Position numbers and translations under genes: made by a program. DNA of 64,000 nt from Anaerosalibacter sp. Marseille-P3206 (GTDB lineage: Bacteria; Bacillota; Clostridia; Tissierellales; Sporanaerobacteraceae). The notes under the pieces are model-generated. The model was given only the letters and a program-made list of their open reading frames with translations, had not been told where the DNA came from and did not search any database. The stretch is from NCBI RefSeq assembly GCF_900155565.1, contig NZ_FUHM01000001.1:1-64000 (forward strand), in the 5' to 3' direction. Positions 43,725 to 51,106 of this stretch are shown piece after piece. Numbering within the stretch: position 1 is the first letter of the stretch; each line of letters starts with the position of its first letter.

Positions 43725-43835
43725 TTAATGAATGAGTGATAATAAAATATAAAATTAATACTTTTTTAAAATATAAGAAGGAATTTAATAAAAAATGAAG
43801 AATACTAATTAATGAAGGTTTGTGGAGGTTTTGCA

Positions 43836-44480
43836 ATGGATTATGACTTTATTTCATTTAAAGGGACACAGGATGGAATTTATATCCACATAAAAGAAGG
43901 AGATTTTAATTATATAAAAGAAGAGTTAGATATGAAACTTAGCAAAGCTGGTTCGTTTTTCAAAGGTGGTCAGATTGTTGCTTTTAAGGGAAAGCGATTG
44001 TCCGAGGAGGAAAAGAGCCAATTAAGAAATATCATTAAGGATAAATATAAATTAAAATTAAAAGAGAAAGAAAATATAGAGGAAGATAATATTGAAGAAG
44101 CTCAAAAAAGTGATTGTTTTCAAGGAATTGAGAAAGGGATGACTTCATTTATTAGGACAACTGTAAGGTCTGGACAAATAATTCAATATGGAGGTAATAT
44201 AGTTGTACTCGGTGATGTAAATCCAGGAGGAATAATTGAAGCTAAAGGTAATATTGTTGTTCTAGGTACTTTACGGGGTGTCGCTCATGCAGGATGTGAT
44301 GGCAATAGAGATGCTATAGTTTCAGCTTATGACCTTCAGCCTACTCAACTTCGAATTGCTGATTTGATTGCTAGAAGTCCTGATGGAGAAGTTATTAAAA
44401 GTTCAAGATGGCCAGAAATAGCTAAAATAGAGGGCGATGAAGTGGTAATTGAGACATATTTACCTAAAAACAATTTGTAG
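43836..44480 (+). CDS. minC: septum site-determining protein MinC
   Basis: 214 aa from the ATG after GTGGAGG; an ATG at 43812 lacks a ribosome binding site. An N-terminal FtsZ-inhibiting domain is followed by a C-terminal beta-helix with VRSGQIIQYGGNIVVLGDVN and GVAHAGCDGNRDAIV, the MinD-binding region. It inhibits FtsZ at the poles together with MinD. Confidence 0.95.
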   Translation: MDYDFISFKGTQDGIYIHIKEGDFNYIKEELDMKLSKAGSFFKGGQIVAFKGKRLSEEEKSQLRNIIKDKYKLKLKEKENIEEDNIEEAQKSDCFQGIEKGMTSFIRTTVRSGQIIQYGGNIVVLGDVNPGGIIEAKGNIVVLGTLRGVAHAGCDGNRDAIVSAYDLQPTQLRIADLIARSPDGEVIKSSRWPEIAKIEGDEVVIETYLPKNNL

Positions 44481-44495
44481 AGGAGGATTGATGAT

Positions 44496-45290
44496 ATGGG
44501 AAAAGTATTGGTAATAACCTCAGGTAAAGGTGGGGTTGGTAAGACTACAACTACTGCTAATATAGGGACTGGACTTGCCATGTTAGGAAAAAAGGTTGTT
44601 GTAGCAGATGCTGATATTGGTCTTAGAAATTTAGATGTAGTTATGGGATTAGAAAACAGAATAGTTTATGACATAGTAGATGTAGTAGAAAAAACTTGTA
44701 GATTAAAGCAAGGTCTTATTAGGGACAAGCGTTATGAAGGGCTTTATCTTTTACCTGCAGCACAGACAAAAGATAAAAATGCAATTAAACCAGAACAAAT
44801 GCTTGAGTTATGTAATGAGTTAAAAGAAGAGTTTGATTTTGTACTAATAGATTCGCCTGCAGGTATAGAACAAGGTTTTCAAAATTCAATAGTTGGTGCA
44901 GATGAAGCAATTATAGTTACAACTCCAGAGATATCTGCAGTAAGAGATGCAGACAGAGTTATTGGTCTTTTAGAAGCAAAAGGGTTACATAATCCTAGGC
45001 TTATTGTCAATAGACTTAGACCTGAGATGGTTAAAAAAGGAGATATGATGAATATAGATGATATGATTGATATATTAGCTATAGAATTATTAGGTGTTGT
45101 GCCTGATGATGAAGCTATAGTTATTTCTACAAATAGAGGAGAACCTGTAGTTACAGATGAGGGAGCTCTTTCTGGAAAAGCTTATAGAAATATTTCTAAA
45201 AGAATATTAGGTGAAGAGGTTGAGTTGATGAACTTAGAGACTGAAGATGGAAAGTTGACTAAGATTTTTAAAATATTGTTTGGTAAATAA
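44496..45290 (+). CDS. minD: septum site-determining protein MinD
   Basis: 264 aa. Deviant Walker A SGKGGVGKTTTTANIG at residues 9-24, ADADIGLRNLDVVMGLE, and FVLIDSPAGIEQGF. The C-terminal LTKIFKILFGK is the amphipathic membrane-targeting helix. GAGGAGG precedes the ATG. Confidence 0.97.
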   Translation: MGKVLVITSGKGGVGKTTTTANIGTGLAMLGKKVVVADADIGLRNLDVVMGLENRIVYDIVDVVEKTCRLKQGLIRDKRYEGLYLLPAAQTKDKNAIKPEQMLELCNELKEEFDFVLIDSPAGIEQGFQNSIVGADEAIIVTTPEISAVRDADRVIGLLEAKGLHNPRLIVNRLRPEMVKKGDMMNIDDMIDILAIELLGVVPDDEAIVISTNRGEPVVTDEGALSGKAYRNISKRILGEEVELMNLETEDGKLTKIFKILFGK

Positions 45291-45304
45291 AAGGGGGAAT
45301 TGGT

Positions 45305-45589
45305 TTGGATCTGTTTAAAATATTTTCTAAAGACAAAGCGAACAGTAGGTCAGTGGCTAAAGAAAGACTCAAGCTTGTCCTCATAAATGATAGAGCAGAT
45401 ATTTCTCCTAAATATTTAGATATGATAAGAAATGATATCACTAGAGTCCTATCTGAATATATGGTAATAGATGAAGAAGAATTAGATATTAAACTTACTA
45501 GATCTATTAGAGAAAGTGATGATAAACCTGTACCTTCATTAGTAGCTAATATACCTATTATAAAGATGAAGAATAAAAATGTAGGATAA
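45305..45589 (+). CDS. minE: cell division topological specificity factor MinE
   Basis: 94 aa, TTG start after AAGGGGG. ERLKLVLINDRADISPKYL near residue 20 is the MinD-contact helix, followed by the dimerising beta domain. Its presence implies an oscillating Min system rather than the DivIVA-only arrangement of Bacillus. Confidence 0.96.
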   Translation: MDLFKIFSKDKANSRSVAKERLKLVLINDRADISPKYLDMIRNDITRVLSEYMVIDEEELDIKLTRSIRESDDKPVPSLVANIPIIKMKNKNVG

Positions 45590-45616
45590 GATTAAAATAT
45601 TTTAAATGTGTAAAAT

Positions 45617-45652
45617 AAATTAAAACCCTAGCTTAAGTTAGGGTTTTAATTT
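45617..45652 (+). terminator. intrinsic terminator of minCDE
   Basis: AAATTAAAACCCTA and TAGGGTTTTAATTT form a 14-bp stem. It is symmetrical enough to act in both directions. Confidence 0.85.
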
Positions 45653-45670
45653 ATTAGAAAGGGATATAAA

Positions 45671-46726
45671 ATGAAAAATAAAAAGATAGCTTTTGTTTTA
45701 TTAGTAATTATGTTTTTTATGATTATTTTAACTGCTTGTGGAAATATAGTACAAAAAGAAGATGATAATATATCAAGAACTGAGTTTATGATGGATACTG
45801 TAATAACCATTAAAATATATGATAAAATAGATGAAAATTTATTAGATACAGTATTTGAACGTTTAAAAGAAATAGAAAATAGGATGAGTAAGACTATAGA
45901 AAAAAGTGATGTAAGTAATATAAATGCTAAAGCAGGTATAGAAGCTGTACAAGTTCACGAAGATGTTTACTATGTTCTTGAAAAGGCCCTTTATTTTGCT
46001 AAACTAACAAATGGTGCATATGAACCTACCATTGGACCATTAGTTGAACTTTGGAATATAAAAGGTCAAAATGAAAGTGAAGTAAAATCATTACCTGATG
46101 AGAATGATATACATGAAGCTTTAGAAAAAGTTGATTACAAAAAACTTCAACTATTAGAAGACAACAAAGTTTTTTTAAAAGAAAAGGGGATGAAAGTCGA
46201 CCTTGGGGGAATTGTAAAAGGATATGCAGCAGATGAGATTAAAAGAATCCTAAAAGAAAAAGGTGTTAAAAGTGCTATAATAGATCTTGGTGGAAACATT
46301 TATGCTTATGGAAGTAAAACTTCAGGAGAAGCTTGGAAAATAGGAGTACAAAATCCTTTTGACTTAAGTAACTATATAGGAATAATAAATGCAGTAGATA
46401 ATTCAATAGTTACATCTGGAGGTTATGAGAGATACTTTGAACTTAATGGAAAGAGATATCATCATATAATTGATTCTAAAACTGGATATCCTTCACAAAA
46501 TGAACTTTCAGCTGTATCTGTTATAAGCAAAGATTCAATTGACGGAGATGCACTATCTACAGCACTTTTTATACTTGGGATTGAAGAAGGACAAGAATTG
46601 TTAAAAGAAGTTGACAATGTAGATGCATTGTTTATTACCAAGGAAAAACAAGTTTTTGTACCTTTGAGTTTAGAAGATAAATTTAAACTTAAAAATAGTG
46701 AATTCAATATAATGAATAATAATTGA
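45671..46726 (+). CDS. apbE: FAD:protein FMN transferase ApbE, lipoprotein
   Basis: 351 aa. Lipoprotein signal with lipobox ILTAC (C23). The ApbE fold shows FMMDTVITIKIYD, DLGGIVKGYAADEIKRIL, SAIIDLGGNIYAYG, TSGGYERYFE and HHIIDSKTGYPS. It transfers FMN from FAD to Thr of RnfG and RnfD outside the membrane. It lies about 10 kb from rnf, after minE and its terminator. AAAGGGATAT precedes the ATG. Confidence 0.94.
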   Translation: MKNKKIAFVLLVIMFFMIILTACGNIVQKEDDNISRTEFMMDTVITIKIYDKIDENLLDTVFERLKEIENRMSKTIEKSDVSNINAKAGIEAVQVHEDVYYVLEKALYFAKLTNGAYEPTIGPLVELWNIKGQNESEVKSLPDENDIHEALEKVDYKKLQLLEDNKVFLKEKGMKVDLGGIVKGYAADEIKRILKEKGVKSAIIDLGGNIYAYGSKTSGEAWKIGVQNPFDLSNYIGIINAVDNSIVTSGGYERYFELNGKRYHHIIDSKTGYPSQNELSAVSVISKDSIDGDALSTALFILGIEEGQELLKEVDNVDALFITKEKQVFVPLSLEDKFKLKNSEFNIMNNN

Positions 46727-46740
46727 TAATGTGAATAAAA

Positions 46741-46777
46741 CCCATCTATTATAAATATCATATTAATAATAGGTGGG
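46741..46777 (+). promoter_or_regulatory. hairpin that buries the ribosome binding site of 46785
   Basis: A 12-bp stem (46741-46752 with 46766-46777, one GU pair) contains AGGTGGG, the ribosome binding site of the next gene. No T run follows, so it is not an obvious terminator. It may be a translational switch. Confidence 0.55.
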
Positions 46778-46784
46778 TGATTTT

Positions 46785-47468
46785 ATGAAAAGGAAAAGTA
46801 CAGGAAATATTCTTAATAGATATAGATATTTTTATAAAGATAAAAGGTACTACAAAAAATTATTGAACAGAATAATTATAGTTCTAATAATTTTATTGAT
46901 TGTGGTAGTATTTAGAAAAATCAGTTCAACTTTTACAGATAATGTTATTAGAATAATCAAAAATGGTACCTCTTATGAGTTTAGTATAAAAGAAGATGGT
47001 AAAAAAATAATAGAAGGATCTAAAAAAATATTGATTGTCCCTGAAAAAGTGAAGAAAGTATTCAATATAAAAGGAGGAAATCTAGATTTTGCGCCACCTG
47101 TAGAGGGAAATATTTATAAGCCTTTTGGTGAGCTTAGCACTACAAGGGAAAAGAAAATATTCAATAAGGGCGTTGATATTATACCAAGTGGAGATAGCAC
47201 TATATTTTCTGTAGGAGATGGTATCGTTACTCAAGTTGAAGACAAGAATAGCTTAGGATATTTTGTAACTATTAAATATGAAGATTTTGAAGCAGTTTAT
47301 GGATATTTAAAGAAAATATATATAAATAAAGGTGATAATGTTTTGAAAGGACAAAAAATTGGTTCCCTTGGAACCAATTCTGAAGGTGGAAATAGATATT
47401 TACATTTTGAAATATGGAAAAATGGAAATCCTGTAAATCCAGTAGAAATTGTGAAGCTTAATCAATGA
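46785..47468 (+). CDS. LytM/M23-type protein with degenerate active site (SpoIIQ-like)
   Basis: 227 aa from the ATG after AGGTGGGTGA; a GTG four codons earlier overlaps the ribosome binding site. One membrane helix (about 30-47), then an M23 domain: KGVDIIPSGDSTIFSVGDG, YGYLKKIYINKGDNVLKGQ, RYLHFEIW. The zinc His of HxGxD is Asn (NKGVD), YGHL is YGYL and HLHFE is YLHFE, so only the Asp and one His remain and no peptidase activity is expected. SpoIIQ of Bacillus is similarly inactive and acts as a scaffold, but the location after minE and apbE does not prove that role. Confidence 0.85.
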   Translation: MKRKSTGNILNRYRYFYKDKRYYKKLLNRIIIVLIILLIVVVFRKISSTFTDNVIRIIKNGTSYEFSIKEDGKKIIEGSKKILIVPEKVKKVFNIKGGNLDFAPPVEGNIYKPFGELSTTREKKIFNKGVDIIPSGDSTIFSVGDGIVTQVEDKNSLGYFVTIKYEDFEAVYGYLKKIYINKGDNVLKGQKIGSLGTNSEGGNRYLHFEIWKNGNPVNPVEIVKLNQ

Positions 47469-47500
47469 GTTAGGGACTCCTGACTCATTATCTTTTTTTT
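47464..47500. terminator. intrinsic terminator between convergent genes
   Basis: AATGAGTTAGG, loop GACT, CCTGACTCATT, then TCTTTTTTTT. It overlaps the last codons of the MFS gene on the other strand. Confidence 0.88.
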
Positions 47501-48630
47501 GTTACATTAAAAAATAATAACAATGCTAAGGAACTAGAAATAGAAGAAATAGTTAATATAAGCTTGTACCCCTTTAAAACATAAAGGAAAGGTCCAAAGA
47601 TTGAAAACAGAATAATCATTAGTGCATTTGTGAAGGATAATAATGTCATAAATGTTGTTCTTTTCTCTGGAAATGCTTCTGTACATATAGCTTGAAAGGC
47701 ACTCCAGCCTCCATCTATTCCTATAGCATATAGTGTAGCAATTATAGTAAATGCAGGAATAGATTTTACATAGGCAATTGGTATTATTGTTATTACCATT
47801 AGGGTAAAGAATATTTTTGTGAATTTTTCTTTGCCTATTTTATCTGAAATAAAAGTACATAGTGTTACACCTATTACGGTGCCACAACCTAAAATAGTAT
47901 ATATATATCCTATTTGAAGTTGACTTAGATTAAAATCATTATTAAGATAAACGCCTAAATAACTGAAAAAAATATAAGGTGATGTTATTGACAAAAATTG
48001 AATAATTAAAAGTTTTAAACCTACTGGGTTTTTAAGTATTTCTAGTACATCCTTAAAGCTGATATTTTGATTATTTGATTTTTTAGATTCAGGAAGTCTT
48101 GTTAGTAATGTCAAGCATATAAGTGCTATTATTGCAAACGGTATGTATATTCCCTTAATATTATTAAAGGTATTAACTATGTAAGTTGCGTATAGTGGAC
48201 TTACTAGTATTGCAACACCAAAGGCAATTCGAATTATTCCAGCTGCTTTTCCTCTTTTTTCAAAGGGAACAAAATCACTTATGTAGGATATAACTGAAGC
48301 ATTTAATGAAAAATATCCTAAGCCTATGAAGGTTCTTCCGAAGGCAAAGACTAATGGGGTCTTTGCAAAACCACTAATCAAAGTACCTATGATATAAATA
48401 ATCAAAGAAAAAGAGATATACTTTTTCTTCCCATATTTATCTGCCCAAACTCCTAAAAGTGGTACAAATAGTCCAACTAATGAAAATCCTAAACCTAATC
48501 TAATTACTGAACTATCTGCAATATTAAAATAGTTGGCTAAAAATGGAGCTATAGGGCTTATAGAGTTTAGTTCCATAGAAACTATTAAATGAATCAAAAA
48601 TCCTGTTAAAAAAATTAAAAAAAAGTTCAT
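47488..48630 (-). CDS. major facilitator superfamily transporter
   Basis: 380 aa with about 12 membrane helices. GVWADKYGKKKYISF between helices 2 and 3 is the MFS loop motif (GxxxDxxGRR type), and FVPFEKRGKAAGI follows. It is drug:H+ antiporter-like, but the substrate is unknown. GAGGAATATT precedes the ATG. It is a single gene. Confidence 0.9.
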   Translation of the reverse strand: MNFFLIFLTGFLIHLIVSMELNSISPIAPFLANYFNIADSSVIRLGLGFSLVGLFVPLLGVWADKYGKKKYISFSLIIYIIGTLISGFAKTPLVFAFGRTFIGLGYFSLNASVISYISDFVPFEKRGKAAGIIRIAFGVAILVSPLYATYIVNTFNNIKGIYIPFAIIALICLTLLTRLPESKKSNNQNISFKDVLEILKNPVGLKLLIIQFLSITSPYIFFSYLGVYLNNDFNLSQLQIGYIYTILGCGTVIGVTLCTFISDKIGKEKFTKIFFTLMVITIIPIAYVKSIPAFTIIATLYAIGIDGGWSAFQAICTEAFPEKRTTFMTLLSFTNALMIILFSIFGPFLYVLKGYKLILTISSISSSLALLLFFNVTKKR

Positions 48631-48879
48631 AATATTCCTCCTCGTATAATATGTTTAGAACATCAAATTAGATGTTTTAAACATATTTTATTTTTAGCAA
48701 ATTGTAACAATGAAAATGTAATTTTAAATTATTATCAAAATGAGATTTTTAATCTCAGGCGCGTATTTGAATTGTAGGGAGGCGTAGCCGACCGAAGATT
48801 CAAATACGCGCGCCGACCTCACAGATTCACCTTAATATACAATTTGCACTTTAAAAGCAATTTTTAATTGAGATATCCT
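48631..48879. other. intergenic stretch between MFS gene and IS110 element
   Basis: It contains the MFS upstream region and the palindromic element at 48741-48814, which is much richer in GC than its surroundings. No reading frame is supported. Confidence 0.6.
48741..48814. repeat. GC-rich compound palindrome, REP- or MITE-like
   Basis: A small perfect hairpin TGAGATT-TTT-AATCTCA (48741-48757) abuts a long one with arms GGCGCGTATTTGAAT (48758-48772) and ATTCAAATACGCGCGCC (48798-48814) around a 25-base GC-rich centre. The right arm has two extra GC bases. The composition is unlike the flanks, suggesting a repeat or transferred element. Only one copy is seen in the window. Confidence 0.6.
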
Positions 48880-48884
48880 AATGC

Positions 48885-48890
48885 TATAAT
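48885..48890 (+). promoter_or_regulatory. extended -10 promoter in the IS110 left end
   Basis: TGCTATAAT is a consensus extended -10. Transcription would start near 48897 and run through the putative bridge RNA into the transposase gene. Confidence 0.6.
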
Positions 48891-48896
48891 TAAATA

Positions 48897-49141
48897 AAGA
48901 ATGGTTAGCGAAGGATAATTCTGCTCCTCCTTGCAAAACTATATAGTTTTTGCCTAAAAAGCATGCTTCCTGACTTAGCTATCATACCTTCCAACTCAGA
49001 TGCTGCATCTCTTTGACTAGACCAACAGCAAGGTAATTTTCAAAGATGAATGCTAATAATGCGAGGTTGAAGTTAGTAGCTAGGATTAGGATATCTCTTT
49101 TTCTAATTGTTCTCCTATTATCTATGAAAGGTGGTGATAAC
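48897..49141 (+). ncRNA. candidate IS110 bridge RNA (seekRNA) region
   Basis: About 245 non-coding bases directly upstream of the transposase start, behind an extended -10 promoter. They begin with a stem AGAAT/ATTCT and then fold into GCAAAACTA/TAGTTTTTGC and AGATG/CATCT hairpins. In characterised IS110-group elements the bridge RNA, with its target- and donor-binding loops, lies in this position. The exact 3' end and the guide loops cannot be fixed by eye. Confidence 0.5.
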
Positions 49142-50419
49142 ATGAAGAACAATATTTTATCAACTTTGTTTGTTGGTATTGATGTTAGTTCTAAGACTAA
49201 TGTCTTATGTGCTCTCGATTTTCAAGGTAATAAACTTCTCAACCTAAAGGCTTCGAATAACAATCCTGGTGCCGAATCTATGTTAAAAAGCATCTTGGAA
49301 TGTTTAAATTCTAATAACCTTAAATATGCTGTTATTGCCTTAGAATCTACTTCTATCTATAGTGTTCATGTGGCTAATTTCTTATCTTCACATGAGAATT
49401 TAGCCTTGTTTGAACCTAAAGTCTATTGTCTTAATCCAAAGACTATTGTTAACTATAGAAAGTCTTTTGTGGACATGGATAAAACAGACCCACTGGATGC
49501 ATATGTTATTGCTGATTTTGCCAGATGCGGAAGAATTACCTCTTCTCCTTGGCGTGGTTCTCAGTTTCTTGCTCTACAAAGGTTAACCAGGCATAGACTT
49601 CATTTAGTTGAATGCATTACACGTGAAAAAACTTATATGATTTCTAACATATATCTAAAATTTAGTCAATTAGCAGTTTTAGATAAGGAAGATAAACCAT
49701 TTTCTGATAAATATGGTGCCACCTCTGCCGCTGTTTTAACAGAGTTTTTATCCTTAGATGATATTACCTATTCTTCGATTGAAGATTTAGTTGCTTTTAT
49801 CAAAGAAAAAGGTAAGAATCGATTTAGTAATCCTAATAAAACAGCTAAATTACTACAAAAAGCTGCTAGGGATTCTTATCGATTAGATAAAGTATTATAT
49901 GAACCTTTAAATGTTTCAATTGCTTCTTCTTTTAACCTCATTAAAGCCTTTGAACGTGAGGTTAAAACTATTGATAAAGCTATTGAAAAGAATATTAAAG
50001 GCATTAATACTACTGAATATCAATCTCTAAAGTCTATTCCTGGTATTGGTCCCGTATTAGCTAGTGGTATCTTAGCAGAGATTGGTTCTATTAGTGTATT
50101 TGGTTCTCATAATGCTTTAGCTAAATATGCAGGTCTAACCTGGCGGGTTAACCAATCAGGAGATTACACCTCTGACAATACGAGCATGACTAAAACTGGC
50201 AATAAATATCTTAGATATTATTTAATTGAATCTGCTAATAGTGTTAAAAACAATGTGCCTGAATACAATAAATATTACCTTAAAAAATTCGGTGAAGTGA
50301 CTACTCACCAGCATAAACGAGCACTCGCACTTACATCTCGTAAATTAGTACGCCTGATTTTTGGATTGCTGACCAAGAATCAAATCTACTCCAGCGATAA
50401 AGTTGGAGAGACACAATAA
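49142..50419 (+). CDS. IS110-family DEDD transposase
   Basis: 425 aa from the ATG after AAAGGTGGTGA; the open frame extends 32 codons further upstream without a ribosome binding site. The N-terminal RuvC-like domain has FVGIDVSSKT (D14), ALESTSIYS and DMDKTDPLDAYVIADF. The C-terminal Transposase_20 domain has SIPGIGPVLASGILAEIG and KYAGLTWRVNQSGDYTS with TKTGNKYLRYYL, which holds the catalytic Ser region. The length and all key blocks are intact, so it is probably active. Confidence 0.94.
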   Translation: MKNNILSTLFVGIDVSSKTNVLCALDFQGNKLLNLKASNNNPGAESMLKSILECLNSNNLKYAVIALESTSIYSVHVANFLSSHENLALFEPKVYCLNPKTIVNYRKSFVDMDKTDPLDAYVIADFARCGRITSSPWRGSQFLALQRLTRHRLHLVECITREKTYMISNIYLKFSQLAVLDKEDKPFSDKYGATSAAVLTEFLSLDDITYSSIEDLVAFIKEKGKNRFSNPNKTAKLLQKAARDSYRLDKVLYEPLNVSIASSFNLIKAFEREVKTIDKAIEKNIKGINTTEYQSLKSIPGIGPVLASGILAEIGSISVFGSHNALAKYAGLTWRVNQSGDYTSDNTSMTKTGNKYLRYYLIESANSVKNNVPEYNKYYLKKFGEVTTHQHKRALALTSRKLVRLIFGLLTKNQIYSSDKVGETQ

Positions 50420-50578
50420 AATATTTTTATTCCAATAGCCTATTTTTTGGTAAATAACCATAGGTTTTATTGAAGTTATCCTTTTTTAATCATTTCGCTT
50501 GTTTTATTTAGAAATTTGTTCTTGACATATTACCAGATTGCTCTTTAAGACATCACATCTAATTCTAGTATATTTTAG

Positions 50579-50607
50579 TTGAATTTTCAACAAAAAGAAT
50601 GTATAAT
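50579..50607 (+). promoter_or_regulatory. promoter of marR-ABC operon
   Basis: TTGAAT, a 17-base spacer and TATAAT. Confidence 0.75.
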
Positions 50608-50623
50608 ATTCGTGAGTCTAATA

Positions 50624-50638
50624 TATCGTATAACGATA
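50624..50638 (+). promoter_or_regulatory. palindromic operator for the MarR regulator
   Basis: TATCGT-ATA-ACGATA, a perfect 6-bp palindrome just downstream of the -10, where a MarR-family repressor would block its own operon. Confidence 0.65.
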
Positions 50639-50659
50639 CTATAATTTGGAGTGAAAAGT

Positions 50660-51103
50660 ATGAAAAAAATTGAAAAAGCGGAGAAGATTTATGAGTACAT
50701 TAGAGAATGTGAAAAAATAATTCATAGAAAAGGACATGAAATAGCACAAGAGCATAATTTAACAATAGATCAGTATCATATATTGGTTGTACTTAACCAT
50801 TCTCAATTAACACCAACTATTGGTGAAATTGCTGATAAATTTTGTAAAGCACAAAACACCATGTCAGAGAGAATATCTAGACTTGAAGAAAAAAAATTAG
50901 TTGAAAGAATTAATGATTTAGAAGACAGAAGAATTACAAGAGTTAATATTACTAAAGAAGGTAAAGAGTTAGTAGAAACTATTAGGAAAGAAAGGAGTAG
51001 TGTTTTTGTTTTAAATGCTATTGCAAACATGAAGGAAGAAGATGTTGATGAACTTATTAGACAATTAGAAAATTTATATTTACATCTAGAAGAGGAGGAA
51101 TAA
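50660..51103 (+). CDS. MarR family transcriptional regulator
   Basis: 147 aa from the ATG after TTTGGAGTG; a GTG three codons earlier overlaps the ribosome binding site. The winged helix shows LTPTIGEIADKFCKAQNTMS and LEEKKLVERINDLEDRRITR with the Asp-Arg of the wing. It sits 3 bases before an ABC exporter gene and has an upstream palindrome, so it probably represses the pair and is released by a drug-like ligand. Confidence 0.93.
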   Translation: MKKIEKAEKIYEYIRECEKIIHRKGHEIAQEHNLTIDQYHILVVLNHSQLTPTIGEIADKFCKAQNTMSERISRLEEKKLVERINDLEDRRITRVNITKEGKELVETIRKERSSVFVLNAIANMKEEDVDELIRQLENLYLHLEEEE

Positions 51104-51106
51104 TAA

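Larger units (their letters stand above)
48880..50482 (+). mobile_element. IS110-family insertion sequence (ends approximate)
   Basis: The element is defined by its DEDD transposase at 49142-50419 and the 245-base non-coding stretch upstream. The ends are guessed from a weak direct repeat, ATTGAGATATCCT at 48867-48879 and ATTGAAGTTATCCT at 50469-50482. IS110 elements lack terminal inverted repeats, so the boundaries need comparison with an empty site. Confidence 0.6.

Noticed and set aside
49046-49141. Extension of the transposase by 32 N-terminal residues
   Set aside because: No ribosome binding site precedes 49046, while AAAGGTGGTGA precedes the ATG at 49142, and the extension would occupy the putative bridge RNA.
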